From the NCBI GenBank assembly GCA_035532475.1, contig DATKQY010000082.1, positions 62,001 to 126,000 on the forward strand: a stretch of 64,000 nucleotides of DNA, read 5' to 3'. The stretch comes from DATKQY01 sp035532475 (GTDB lineage Bacteria; Actinomycetota; Acidimicrobiia; Acidimicrobiales; Bog-793). The notes under the pieces were generated by a model. The model saw only the letters and a program-made list of their open reading frames with translations, made no database searches and was not told where the DNA came from. The translations under genes were made by a program, and so were the position numbers. Below are positions 8,294-17,246 of the stretch, piece after piece (the first letter of the stretch is position 1; every line of letters begins with the position of its first letter).

Positions 8294-8328
8294 GTTGGCC
8301 TCCGAGAGGTGGGCCGCGAACAGGAGGC

Positions 8329-9978
8329 ATGGTGGACCAGCAGCACGAGCGGGCGCCCGGCGTCGCCGAGGAGCCCGGCCAGGAGGGCGCGGACGAGTCC
8401 GCCGCCGAGCGGCCGAGGGCTACCCGCACCGGCACCCAGCGCCAGGCGTCCGGGCCGCCGACCGACCAGGTGCGCATCGCCGCGGTGGAGGCCGCCGTCG
8501 CGGCCGGACTCGCCCCCTCCACCGGTCGGTCCGAGTCGCGCCCGCCCGCCGAGCCCGACGGCGCCGCCTTCACCCTGCCGGACTGGACCGACCCGCCGAC
8601 CGGCCAGGTGCCGAGGATCCTCCTCGACGACCCGGGTGAGCACGGCACCATCGCCGAGGCCGCGGACCTGCCCGTGCGCGGGCCGAGCTGGCGCCAGGAA
8701 TCGACCGACTGGGACGAGGACGACCTCGGCCTCGCCTTCCTCGCCGGCGAGGGGGACGAGGAGGACGGGCAGAGCCGGATCGCCGGCCGCGCCGCCGAGC
8801 CGGCCGACGGCGGGATCGATCCGTTCGACTTCTCCTTCGACGAGATCGACCTCCCGGCCCGCAGGTCCCGTGGCGGCGCCACGCCACGCGACATCGCCGC
8901 GGACAGCGGGGCGCCGACCATGGGCGAGGACGACCTCGCGTGGGCCGAGCTCCTCGGGCAGGGCGCGCCGGCGGACGCCGACGCGCCGGCCGCGGAGGGG
9001 GGCGGCCGGCGCGGCCGCCGGGCCCGCTCGCCGGCGCGGGGCGGCTCGGCGCGCCGGGGTGCTCACGGCACCGAGACGGACGCGCCGGTCGCACCGGCGC
9101 CCGGCGAGGACGCCCCCCGGCCGGCGAGGCGCGAGCGGTCCGCTCCGGCCGCCGCCCGGAGCCGGCGCAACCCCCTCGTGGCGACCGCGACGGGCCTCGG
9201 CGTCGGTGCCATCGGCCTGGTCTGCTTCCTCGGCGGCGCCGTCTCGACCCTCGTGCTCGCGACCGTGGTCGTCACGCTGGCGGCGGGCGAGGCCTTCGGC
9301 ACCCTGCGGCGCGCGCGGCGGCGTCCCGCGACCCTGCTCGGCCTCCTCGCCGTCCCGGCGCTCGTCGTCGGCTCGTACCTGCGCGGCCTCGAGGCGATCC
9401 CGCTCGTGCTGGCGCTCGCCGTCGTGCTCGGGATGGTCTGGTACCTGCTCGGCCCCTCCGGCGAGTCGGCGACGGTGGATCTCGGCGCGACCCTGCTCGT
9501 GATCTGCTGGGTGGGCGTGCTCGGCGCGTTCGCCGGGCTCCTCCTCGCCCCCGGCAGCTTCCCGCACCGCCACGGCGTGGCCTTCCTCGTCGGCGCGGTC
9601 GTCGTGACCGTCGCCCACGACGTCGGCTCCTACGCGGCCGGCGCCAGGCTCGGCCGGCACCACCTCGCCCGGGCGATCAGCCCGAACAAGACCTGGGAAG
9701 GCTTCGCCGGCGGGACCGTGCTCGCCTTTGTGGTCGCGGGGCTGGTCGTCGCGAGGATCCACCCGTTCGGCCTCGCGAGCGCGATCGGCCTCGCGGCGAT
9801 CGTCGCCGTCCTCGCGCCGATCGGGGATCTCGCCGAGTCCCTGGTCAAGCGCGATCTCGGTGTCAAGGACATGGGGCGCCTCCTGCCGGCCCACGGCGGG
9901 CTGTTCGACCGGGTGGACGCGCTGCTCTTCGTGCTCCCGGCCACCTACTATCTCGTCCGCCTCGCGCATCTCGGGTGA
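8329..9978 (+). CDS. cdsA: Phosphatidate cytidylyltransferase with long cytoplasmic N-terminal extension
   Basis: Makes CDP-diacylglycerol from phosphatidate and CTP for phospholipid synthesis; integral membrane enzyme. The catalytic part is residues 281-549: about eight membrane helices, the ISPNKTWEGFAGG motif and the family signature SLVKRDLGVKDMGRLLP followed by AHGGLFDR. One change is visible: the usual PGHGG reads PAHGG. Residues 1-280 form an acidic, then Arg/Ala/Pro-rich low-complexity region of unknown function, longer than in most CdsA proteins. The ATG start is fixed by a perfect GGAGG two bases upstream of the CATG; all later GTG codons lie in the extension. It precedes dxr by 58 bases. 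Confidence 0.88.
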   Translation: MVDQQHERAPGVAEEPGQEGADESAAERPRATRTGTQRQASGPPTDQVRIAAVEAAVAAGLAPSTGRSESRPPAEPDGAAFTLPDWTDPPTGQVPRILLDDPGEHGTIAEAADLPVRGPSWRQESTDWDEDDLGLAFLAGEGDEEDGQSRIAGRAAEPADGGIDPFDFSFDEIDLPARRSRGGATPRDIAADSGAPTMGEDDLAWAELLGQGAPADADAPAAEGGGRRGRRARSPARGGSARRGAHGTETDAPVAPAPGEDAPRPARRERSAPAAARSRRNPLVATATGLGVGAIGLVCFLGGAVSTLVLATVVVTLAAGEAFGTLRRARRRPATLLGLLAVPALVVGSYLRGLEAIPLVLALAVVLGMVWYLLGPSGESATVDLGATLLVICWVGVLGAFAGLLLAPGSFPHRHGVAFLVGAVVVTVAHDVGSYAAGARLGRHHLARAISPNKTWEGFAGGTVLAFVVAGLVVARIHPFGLASAIGLAAIVAVLAPIGDLAESLVKRDLGVKDMGRLLPAHGGLFDRVDALLFVLPATYYLVRLAHLG

Positions 9979-10036
9979 GCGGACCGACCGGGCCGGCGCG
10001 TCGGGGGAGGCGGCGGCCACCGGAGGGACGGCAAAC

Positions 10037-11242
10037 GTGAAGCACGTCAGCATCGCCGGCTCGACCGGGTCCATCGGAACGCAGGCGATCGACGTCGTTC
10101 GGACCGCGCCCGATCGCTTCCGCGTCGTCGCCCTCGGCGCTCACCGTTCGGTGGCGCTGCTCGCGCTGCAGGCCGCCGAGCTGCGGCCCGAGCTCGTCGC
10201 CATCGTCGACGAGGCCGGGGCCGCCGAGCTGCGGTCACGCCTCGACCCCAGCATCGAGGTCGTCGCCGGCGCCGAGGCGCTCTCCGCGCTCGCCGAGGTG
10301 GGCGACGTCGTCCTGAACGGCATCGTCGGCTTCGCCGGATTGCAGGTGACCGTGGCGACCTTGCGCTCCGGCCGCCGCCTGGCGCTCGCCAACAAGGAGT
10401 CGCTCATCGCCGGCGCCCCGGTGGTGCAGGCTGCCCGTGCGACGCGCGGCGCGGAGATCGTGCCCGTCGACTCGGAGCACTGCGCCATCCACCAGTGCCT
10501 CGGCGAGCGCCGGCACGTCGGCGCCGAGACGGTGCTCGGGCCCTCCGGGGCCTTCGAGCCGGCCTCCGACGTGCGCCGCCTCGTGGTGACGGCCAGCGGG
10601 GGGCCGTTCCGCGGGATGCGTCGCGAGGAGCTCGGCGCGGTCACCGTCGAGCGCGCGCTCGCGCACCCGACGTGGCAGATGGGGCCGAAGATCACGATCG
10701 ACTCCTCTACGCTGATGAACAAGGGTCTGGAGGTGATCGAGGCGCACGAGCTGTTCGGCGTCGATTTCGACCGCATCGAGGTGGTGGTCCACCCGCAGTC
10801 GGTGATCCACTCGATGGTGGAGTTCTGCGACGGCGCGACCCTCGCGCAGCTGTCCGAGCCGGACATGCGCCTGCCGATCGGCTACGCCCTCGCCTATCCC
10901 GGGCGTCTGGACCAGCCGTTCGGCCTGCTCGACTGGACAAGGCTCGCCCGCCTTGACTTCGAGCAGCCCGACCTCGGGACCTTCGCCTGCCTGCGCCTCG
11001 CGTACGCCGCCGGTCGCGCCGGGGCGAGCGCCCCGGCGTGGTTGAACGCCGCGAACGAGGTGGCGGTCGAGGCTTTCCTGAGCGGCCGGATCGGCTGGCT
11101 GGCGATCGCCGACGTCGTCGCCGAGGTGCTCGACGCCCACGAGGAGACGAAGCTGGCCGAGGTCGCCGACGTGCTGGCCGCCGACGCCGCCGCCCGCCTC
11201 GTCGCGGCGTCGGCGGTGCGCCGACGCGAGGCGGCGTCGTGA
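10037..11242 (+). CDS. dxr: 1-Deoxy-D-xylulose 5-phosphate reductoisomerase
   Basis: Converts DXP to 2-C-methylerythritol 4-phosphate with NADPH in the MEP isoprenoid pathway. The 401-residue protein opens with the NADPH-binding GSTGSIGTQ and has ANKESLIAG, the metal-binding PVDSEHCAIHQCL, the flexible-loop TASGGPFR and HPTWQMGPKITIDSSTLMNK. Start is GTG 10037, placed nine bases after GGAGGG and giving the standard N terminus. The stop codon overlaps the rseP GTG by four bases. Another MEP-pathway gene, ispG, lies just beyond rseP, a common actinobacterial order. Confidence 0.96.
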   Translation: MKHVSIAGSTGSIGTQAIDVVRTAPDRFRVVALGAHRSVALLALQAAELRPELVAIVDEAGAAELRSRLDPSIEVVAGAEALSALAEVGDVVLNGIVGFAGLQVTVATLRSGRRLALANKESLIAGAPVVQAARATRGAEIVPVDSEHCAIHQCLGERRHVGAETVLGPSGAFEPASDVRRLVVTASGGPFRGMRREELGAVTVERALAHPTWQMGPKITIDSSTLMNKGLEVIEAHELFGVDFDRIEVVVHPQSVIHSMVEFCDGATLAQLSEPDMRLPIGYALAYPGRLDQPFGLLDWTRLARLDFEQPDLGTFACLRLAYAAGRAGASAPAWLNAANEVAVEAFLSGRIGWLAIADVVAEVLDAHEETKLAEVADVLAADAAARLVAASAVRRREAAS

Positions 11243-12618
11243 GCCGCGCCGGTCCCGACACGTTGCCACCGGCCGGTTCCGAGGTTGCCGAGGGCGTGCC
11301 GAGCGAGCTCGGCGTCGCGTCCGACGGCGGCAACCGGCGCGCCCTCGCCCGCCTCCTCGCGGTGGTGGCGCTGGCGGTGATCCTCGCCGTCGTGCTCCAC
11401 GGCGTGCCGGTGCTGATCGTCGTGCTGGCGCTCGTCGCCATGGTCATGCTCCACGAGGGCGGGCACTTCGCCGCGGCCAAGCTCTCGGGCATGAAGGTGA
11501 CCGAGTACTTCCTCGGCTTCGGGCCGCGCGTCTGGTCGATCCGGCGCGGCGAGACCGACTACGGCGTGAAGGCGATCCCGGCGGGCGGCTACGTCCGCAT
11601 CGTCGGGATGACCACGCTCGAGGAGGTCGACCCGGCCGACGAGGGCCGCAGCTACCGCCAGGCGACGTTCCCGCGGCGCATGCTCGTCGCCGTCGCCGGC
11701 TCGGCGATGCACTTCGTCATCGCGTTCGTCCTGCTCTGGGCGATGATCTCGTTCTCCGGGCTGCCCGTGTCGGCGCCGACGAACGAGGTGACGGGCCTGA
11801 CGGGCTTCGTCGGCGCCCGTAGCCCGGCCCAGATCGCCGGGGTGCAGCCGGGCGACGTGCTCCTCGGGGTCGACGGCCACCGCTACAGCCAGCCCGTCCA
11901 GATCGTCGACTACATCGAGCAGCACGCCGGCCAGCAACTCGCCCTGCTCGTGGGCCGCGACGGTCACCAGCTGACCCTGCGGATCCGGCCAGTCGACGGG
12001 CGAAGCGTCCGCGTCCTCGAGAACGGTCAGGCGGTGCCGGCCAAGACGGGGACGCAGCCGGTCGGGGTCGTTGGCGTCGACCTCGGCGGGAGCGTCTACC
12101 AGACCTCGAACCCGTTCGTCGCGATCGGCCGCGCCGGCTCGATGCTCGGATCGGTGACGGCCGGGACGGCAACGGGCATCGCTCAGGTCTTCTCGTTCCA
12201 CGGCCTCGGCTCCTTCGCCCACCAGGTCGCGACGGCCGGCCACAACGTCGGGGCGCCGGCGTCGAGCGCCAGCTCCTCGTCGGGCAGCGGCCAGGGCGGC
12301 CAGATCATGTCGATCGTCGGCGCGAGCGAGCTCGCCGTGCAGGCGGCCAAGCACAACATCTCCGAGCTGCTGTACATCCTGGTCGCGATCAACATCTTCG
12401 TCGGGATGATCAACCTGTTCCCGATGCTGCCGCTCGACGGCGGCCACGTCGCCATCGCGCTCTACGAGCGGGCGCGCTCGCGGCGGGGCCGCGCCTACCA
12501 CGCCGACGTGACCAAGCTGATGCCGGTCGCCTACCTGTTCCTGGCGTTCATGGTCGTGCTCGGCCTCGGGGCGCTGTACGTCAATCTCCTCCATCCGGTG
12601 ACGCTGCCGGGCGGCTGA
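11239..12618 (+). CDS. rseP: Site-2 (RseP-type) intramembrane zinc metalloprotease
   Basis: M50 protease that cleaves anti-sigma factors or other single-pass proteins inside the membrane. The 459-residue protein carries the zinc motif HEGGH (72-76) in the first helix pair, a PDZ domain (about residues 190-260, core GVQPGDVLLGVDG) and the second active-site motif NLFPMLPLDGGH near the C-terminal helices, supplying the third metal ligand. The N terminus has about 35 polar residues before the first membrane helix. Start is GTG 11239 overlapping the dxr stop (GTGA). Wedged between dxr and ispG, as in mycobacteria (Rip1). Confidence 0.9.
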   Translation: MSRAGPDTLPPAGSEVAEGVPSELGVASDGGNRRALARLLAVVALAVILAVVLHGVPVLIVVLALVAMVMLHEGGHFAAAKLSGMKVTEYFLGFGPRVWSIRRGETDYGVKAIPAGGYVRIVGMTTLEEVDPADEGRSYRQATFPRRMLVAVAGSAMHFVIAFVLLWAMISFSGLPVSAPTNEVTGLTGFVGARSPAQIAGVQPGDVLLGVDGHRYSQPVQIVDYIEQHAGQQLALLVGRDGHQLTLRIRPVDGRSVRVLENGQAVPAKTGTQPVGVVGVDLGGSVYQTSNPFVAIGRAGSMLGSVTAGTATGIAQVFSFHGLGSFAHQVATAGHNVGAPASSASSSSGSGQGGQIMSIVGASELAVQAAKHNISELLYILVAINIFVGMINLFPMLPLDGGHVAIALYERARSRRGRAYHADVTKLMPVAYLFLAFMVVLGLGALYVNLLHPVTLPGG

Positions 12619-12704
12619 GCCCGGGGCGGGTCGCGCCGTCAGGTGGTGGGTCGTAGGCTGGGCGTGGCCGCGCGTCCCGCCGCGGCCGAGGAGGAAGCAC
12701 GCAC

Positions 12705-14024
12705 ATGGCGAGAGCCGCCGTCACGGTCGCCGAGCGGCGCCCGACACGCCAGATCCACGTCGGCAAGGTCGCGGTCGGAGGTGGTGCCCCCGTCAGCCTC
12801 CAGTCGATGACGACGACGAAGACCGCCGACGTCGAAGGGACGCTCCAGCAGATCTACGCGCTGGCCGGAGCCGGCGCCGACATCGTCCGCTGCACGTGCA
12901 ACGAGCGCGAGGCGGCCGAGGGGCTCGCCCGCATCGTGCCGCGTTCACCGGTGCCGATCGTCGCCGACATCCACTTCCACGTGGAGATGGCGCTCGCCGC
13001 GCTGGAGGCCGGCGTCCACGGCCTCCGGCTCAATCCCGGCAACCTCCGAAAGCCCGAGGAGATCAAGCTCGTCGCGTCGGAGGCGAAGGACCGCGGGGTC
13101 CCGATCCGCATCGGGGTGAACGCCGGTTCGCTCCACCCCGAGCTGTACAAGCGCTTCGGGGGCGCGACGCCCGAGGCGCTCGTCGAGTCGGCGCGCATGG
13201 AGCTCGCCTACTTCGCCGAGGTCGGCTTCGACGACGTGAAGATCTCGGTGAAGGCCTCCAACGTGGCGCTCATGATCGAGGCCTACCGCCTCGCCTCCGA
13301 GACCTTCGACTACCCGCTCCACCTCGGTGTCACCGAGGCCGGGCCGCCCCCGGCCGGGCTCGTGAAGGCGACGGCGGGCATCGCCGCCTTGCTGGCCGAG
13401 GGCATCGGCGACACCATCCGCTACTCGCTCACCGCCGATCCGGTCGAGGAGGCCCGTGCGGGGCGCCAGCTGCTCGAGGCGCTGGGCTTGCGCGAGCGCA
13501 AGGGTCTCGACCTGATCGCCTGCCCGTCGTGCGGACGCGCCGAGATCGACGTGATCGGCGTCGCGAAGGAGGTGCAGGAGGTGCTCGAGGGCCGGAAGAT
13601 CCCGCTCCAGGTCGCCGTGATGGGCTGCGTCGTGAACGGGCCGGGCGAGGCGCGCGAGGCCGACATCGGCATCGCCGCCGGACGCCACAAGGGCCACCTG
13701 TTCATCAAGGGCAAGATCGTGCGCGTCGTCCCGGAGGACCAGATGGTCGAGGCTCTCGTCGCCGAGGCCGAGAAGATCGTCGCCGAGGGGATCGATGCCC
13801 GCCTGGCGGCCGCCGACGAGAACGCCGAGCGGGAGTCCGAGGAGGACCGGCGGCTGCTCTTCGCCGACCAGGGCGCCGATGCCAACCACTCCGAGGAGAT
13901 CGTGCTGAAGATCCGAAAGACCCTCGGCCACGAGGGCGCCGGCGCCACCGCTCCCGGCGAGGCGGAGCCCGGGGGGCCGCCGGACGAGGGCGCGCCACCG
14001 GCGGGCGGGCTGCGCCAGGCCTGA
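12705..14024 (+). CDS. ispG: 4-Hydroxy-3-methylbut-2-enyl diphosphate synthase (flavodoxin)
   Basis: [4Fe-4S] enzyme that opens the cyclodiphosphate MEcPP to HMBPP in the MEP pathway. TIM-barrel residues 10-255 include SLQSMTTTKTADV and the VADIHFH motif; the cluster ligands are Cys273 and Cys276 in CPSCGR and Cys308 in MGCVVNGPGE, followed by catalytic Glu315. The ATG is preceded by GAGGAGGAA. The last 60 or so residues are a Glu/Gly/Pro-rich tail beyond the conserved end. A TAGGCT box at 12,654-12,659 may be its own -10 element. Confidence 0.96.
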   Translation: MARAAVTVAERRPTRQIHVGKVAVGGGAPVSLQSMTTTKTADVEGTLQQIYALAGAGADIVRCTCNEREAAEGLARIVPRSPVPIVADIHFHVEMALAALEAGVHGLRLNPGNLRKPEEIKLVASEAKDRGVPIRIGVNAGSLHPELYKRFGGATPEALVESARMELAYFAEVGFDDVKISVKASNVALMIEAYRLASETFDYPLHLGVTEAGPPPAGLVKATAGIAALLAEGIGDTIRYSLTADPVEEARAGRQLLEALGLRERKGLDLIACPSCGRAEIDVIGVAKEVQEVLEGRKIPLQVAVMGCVVNGPGEAREADIGIAAGRHKGHLFIKGKIVRVVPEDQMVEALVAEAEKIVAEGIDARLAAADENAERESEEDRRLLFADQGADANHSEEIVLKIRKTLGHEGAGATAPGEAEPGGPPDEGAPPAGGLRQA

Positions 14025-14030
14025 GCCACC

Positions 14031-15269
14031 GTGGCCACGGGCGACGGCCCTTTGGAGGTGCGCGTCCCGGCCGTCCACGACCTCGACGCCTATGTCGCCT
14101 GCATCGAGGCGGCCTTTTCGATCCGTGTCCCGCCCGAGGAGCGCGAGCGGCTCCTCAGCGGCCTGGAGGCGGGCCACGCGCTGGCCGCGTTCGACAGCGG
14201 GGAGCTGGTGGGGACGTTGGCGGGCTTCCCCCTCGAGCACACCGTGCCCGGCCCGTTGCTCGCGCCGGCGCTCGCCGTCCGGGAGGTGGCCGTCCTGCCG
14301 ACGCACCGGCGGAGGGGGGTGCTGAGCGCCCTGATGCGCCGCCTGCTCGACGACGCCCGCGGGCGCGGCGAGGCCTTGGCGGTGCTCTTCGCCAGCGAGG
14401 CGACCATCTACGGGCGCTTCGGCTTCGGCCCTGCCTCGTGGGCCTGCCGCTACGTCGTCGACCGGCGCGACGCCCGCTTCGCCCGCCCGCTCGGCGACCT
14501 CGCTCCGGGCAGCGTCCGGCTCCTCCGGCCCGGCCAGGCGCGCGAGGCGTTCCCGCTCGTCTTCGACGCCGTGCGCCGCCGCCGCGCCGGGGAGGTGGAC
14601 CGGCTCGCCGAGTGGTGGGACGAGGTCTTCGAGGAGCGGCGCGACGAGCCGGGCGCCCAGCGCTTCCACGCCTGTTACGAGCAGGACGGCCAGATCGACG
14701 GCTACGCCCTCTACGAGGTGCCCGAGCCCCGTGGCAACGAGGGGCGTGAGCTCGTCGTCGTGGAGCTCGTCACCGCCACGCCCGCCGCGTACGCAGCGCT
14801 CTGGTCGTACCTGCTCGGCGTGGACCTGACGGTCCGCCTGCGCACCCTGGCGCGCCCCGTCGACGAGCCCCTCCGGTGGCTGCTCGAGGATCCCCGGGCG
14901 CTGCGGACGTCGCTGTGCGAGGACCACACCTGGGTGCGGCTCGTCGACGTGCCGGCCGCGCTCGCCGCTCGCCGCTACGCCGCGGTCGGCCAGCTGGTGC
15001 TCGAGGTGGAGGACGCCGTGTGCCCGTGGAACAGCGGACGGTTCTCGGTGGAGGTGGCGGCCGACGGGTGCGCCGAGGTGCGGCGCACGGCGCGCCCCGC
15101 CGACCTGGCGCTCGACGCGGCCATGCTCGGCGCGACCTACCTCGGCGGCACCTCGTTCGCCAGCTTCGCCGCGGCCGGCCGGATCGCCGAGCATGCTCTG
15201 GGCGCGGCGCGCCGCGCCGACGCGCTGTGGGCGACGGACGAGCCGCCGTTCTGCAGCGCGGACTTCTGA
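14031..15269 (+). CDS. Eis-like GNAT N-acetyltransferase with C-terminal SCP-like domain
   Basis: Acetyl-CoA-dependent acetyltransferase related to mycobacterial Eis, which acetylates aminoglycosides and other amines. The 412-residue protein has an N-terminal GNAT domain with the acetyl-CoA loop VAVLPTHRRRGVLSALM (about 88-104) and FASEATIYGRFGFG, a second degenerate GNAT domain, and a C-terminal sterol-carrier-like domain. It ends PFCSADF: in Eis the carboxylate of a terminal Phe is part of the active site, and that feature is kept here. Start is GTG 14031, six bases after the ispG stop, so the two are probably co-transcribed. Substrate unknown. Confidence 0.8.
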   Translation: MATGDGPLEVRVPAVHDLDAYVACIEAAFSIRVPPEERERLLSGLEAGHALAAFDSGELVGTLAGFPLEHTVPGPLLAPALAVREVAVLPTHRRRGVLSALMRRLLDDARGRGEALAVLFASEATIYGRFGFGPASWACRYVVDRRDARFARPLGDLAPGSVRLLRPGQAREAFPLVFDAVRRRRAGEVDRLAEWWDEVFEERRDEPGAQRFHACYEQDGQIDGYALYEVPEPRGNEGRELVVVELVTATPAAYAALWSYLLGVDLTVRLRTLARPVDEPLRWLLEDPRALRTSLCEDHTWVRLVDVPAALAARRYAAVGQLVLEVEDAVCPWNSGRFSVEVAADGCAEVRRTARPADLALDAAMLGATYLGGTSFASFAAAGRIAEHALGAARRADALWATDEPPFCSADF

Positions 15270-15384
15270 CCGCCCACCTGAGCGGCGGGTACTTGAGGAT
15301 GCAAAGAACTCAGTCGGCGCCCAGGAACCGCCGGTACACTTTCCCGGATTACCGGCCGCGCCGGGTCGAGACCAGCTGACGAGG

Positions 15385-15390
15385 TAGCGT
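15385..15390 (+). promoter_or_regulatory. Putative -10 box TAGCGT for leaderless mRNA of the downstream gene
   Basis: TAGCGT ends six bases before the ATG at 15,397, and no Shine-Dalgarno sequence lies in between. This is the clearest of the TANNNT-N6-start cases because 127 noncoding bases precede the gene. Confidence 0.4.
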
Positions 15391-15396
15391 TCCGAG

Positions 15397-16545
15397 ATGG
15401 CGACACAGAAGAAGCGGCCGAGGCGGCCGAGCCCGGTCCCGGCCGGCGCGCCCGGCGCCCGGGGCCCGGCTGGCCAGGGCACCGAGGGCGGGACCCCGCG
15501 TGTCGGCGGGGGCCAGGGCGGCCGCCAGTCCTCCAACGGCGGCGCGCGCCGACTCGGTGGCCAGCCCAGTGCCGCCGGCCGTCCGGCGCCGCGGTCCTCG
15601 GGCGCCCAGCGCCGCGACTCCCGGCGACGGCGCTCCAACTCGAAGCTGATCGGCTGGGTCTCGGTGGCGGTCGTCCTGGCCGTGGTCGCGGTGCTCGTGG
15701 TCGTGAAGCTGACCGGGTCGAACTCGGGTTCCCCCTCGAGCGGCACCGGTGGTGACCCTTCGGGGCGCAATCCCGTCCTCGCCTCCGCCTCCGTGGTCTC
15801 GGCGATGACCACGATCCCGGCCTCGGTGTTCGACTCGGCCGGAACGGCCGGCGAGGCCAACCCCTTCACCGTCACGAAGAGCCAGCCGTCCCTGACCTCG
15901 GGCGGCAAGGTGCGCTTCATCTACTACGGCGGCGAGTTCTGCCCCTACTGCGCCCTGATGCGCTGGTCGCTCGTGGCGACGCTCAGCCGCTTCGGCACCT
16001 TCCGGGGCCTGAGGGAGACGGCGTCGGGTCCGAACGACGGCGACATCCCGACCTTCAGCTTCTACGGCTCCACCTACACCAGCAAGTACCTGGTGTTCTC
16101 GCCGTACGAGGCCTCGGACCGCAACCAGGCGCCCTTCGAGCCGGTGCCGAAGTCGGTCGACGACCTCTACCAGAAGTACGACGGCAGCCTCACCACCGTC
16201 GCACCCTCCCCGCCGTTCAACCCGGGCGGGCAGGCGGGCATCCCGTTCCTCGACATCGGGAACAAGTTCGTCTCCTCCGGTGACCCGACCTGGCTCGGTG
16301 ACATCTTCAGCGTCAGCCAGGCGCTGAACGGCGGCGGTCCCGGGCGTCTTGCCATCGCCAACGCGATCCGCAATCCGACCTCCGCGGTCGGCACGGCGAT
16401 CTCCGCGAAGCTCTTCCTCGCCGAGGCGAACTACGTCACCGCCGCGATCTGCGCGGTGGACGGCGGCCAGCCCGCCAGCGTCTGCAGCAGCCCCGGCGTC
16501 GCCGCGGCGGCCAAGCAGATCGCCGCCTCGAAGCCGGTGAGCTAA
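15397..16545 (+). CDS. Membrane-anchored thioredoxin-fold protein with CPYC motif (DUF929-like)
   Basis: Likely extracytoplasmic thiol-disulfide protein. The 382-residue product has a basic, Pro/Gly-rich cytoplasmic tail (1-83), one membrane helix (84-106), a Ser/Gly linker and a thioredoxin-like domain with Cys182-Pro-Tyr-Cys185 in GGEFCPYCALMRW. The domain resembles the DUF929 family found mainly in archaea and some actinobacteria. It is followed five bases later by a VKOR gene, and VKOR proteins reoxidise thioredoxin-fold partners, so this is probably the DsbA-like oxidant served by that VKOR. Two further cysteines near the C terminus could form a structural disulfide. Pairing is inference from adjacency. 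Confidence 0.74.
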   Translation: MATQKKRPRRPSPVPAGAPGARGPAGQGTEGGTPRVGGGQGGRQSSNGGARRLGGQPSAAGRPAPRSSGAQRRDSRRRRSNSKLIGWVSVAVVLAVVAVLVVVKLTGSNSGSPSSGTGGDPSGRNPVLASASVVSAMTTIPASVFDSAGTAGEANPFTVTKSQPSLTSGGKVRFIYYGGEFCPYCALMRWSLVATLSRFGTFRGLRETASGPNDGDIPTFSFYGSTYTSKYLVFSPYEASDRNQAPFEPVPKSVDDLYQKYDGSLTTVAPSPPFNPGGQAGIPFLDIGNKFVSSGDPTWLGDIFSVSQALNGGGPGRLAIANAIRNPTSAVGTAISAKLFLAEANYVTAAICAVDGGQPASVCSSPGVAAAAKQIAASKPVS

Positions 16546-16550
16546 GGACG

Positions 16551-17183
16551 GTGCCGAAGCCGCCGACCGCAGAGCGGGGGCGCCGGCCACGGGAGGCGTC
16601 GCCGCCGCCTGCGCCACGGAGGCGTTGGTCGCGGCGCACCGATCGGTGGGGCGGCACCGCGAGGGCGAGCGCCGCCGTGCCGCGGGGCGCGCCGACCACC
16701 GGCGATGACGGGGAGGCCGAACGACCCCCACGCTCGTGGCGGCCGGTCGTCACGACGCTGGTGTCGTTCCTCGGCCTCGGCGTCTCGGTCTACCTCACCA
16801 TCGAGCACTTCAACGGCGGATCGCCCGTCTGCCCGACGAACGGGCTTTCGAACTGCTTGAAGGTGACCACGAGCGCCGAGTCGTACGTGTTCGGGATCCC
16901 GGTCGCGGTGCTCGGGCTCGCCTTCTTCCTGCCGATGCTGGCGCTCTCGATCCCGTGGGCATGGCGCTCGGCGAACCCGCTGGTCGCTCCGGCCAGGCTG
17001 GCCATGGCCGTCGTCGGGATCGGCTTCGTCTTCTACCTCGTGTACTCGGAGCTGTTCACCATCCACGCGATCTGTCTTTGGTGCACGGGCGTCCACGTGC
17101 TGACGTTCGTCCTCTTCGTCGCCGTGGTGACCGGCTGGGAGCAGGCGACGGCGTCGAGACGCGACCATCTCGAGGCAGCCTGA
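16551..17183 (+). CDS. Vitamin K epoxide reductase (VKOR) family protein
   Basis: Membrane quinone-linked oxidoreductase that takes electrons from thioredoxin-fold proteins, replacing DsbB in many actinobacteria. After a basic 60-residue N terminus it has four to five helices, the loop cysteine pair Cys94 and Cys102 (PVCPTNGLSNC) and the quinone-proximal pair Cys175-Leu-Trp-Cys178. All four redox cysteines are present. Start GTG 16551 is five bases after the stop of the thioredoxin-fold gene, so both form an operon. Together they make a complete exported disulfide-forming unit. Confidence 0.87.
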   Translation: MPKPPTAERGRRPREASPPPAPRRRWSRRTDRWGGTARASAAVPRGAPTTGDDGEAERPPRSWRPVVTTLVSFLGLGVSVYLTIEHFNGGSPVCPTNGLSNCLKVTTSAESYVFGIPVAVLGLAFFLPMLALSIPWAWRSANPLVAPARLAMAVVGIGFVFYLVYSELFTIHAICLWCTGVHVLTFVLFVAVVTGWEQATASRRDHLEAA

Positions 17184-17246
17184 GGTTCGGGGGCGCCCGA
17201 GGGGCTCCGTCCCGGTGCGCGGCCGCGCCGTGGGCGCGCCTCAGGG

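Noticed and set aside
12945..15920. A 991-codon open frame on the minus strand opposite ispG and the acetyltransferase gene
   Set aside because: It has no family motifs and its low-complexity composition is that of antisense GC-rich codons; the plus-strand genes explain the region fully.
17217..17228. GCGCGGCCGCGC palindrome between VKOR and the ATPase gene as a terminator
   Set aside because: Short, made only of G and C, without flanking stem or T-tract; expected by chance at this GC content.
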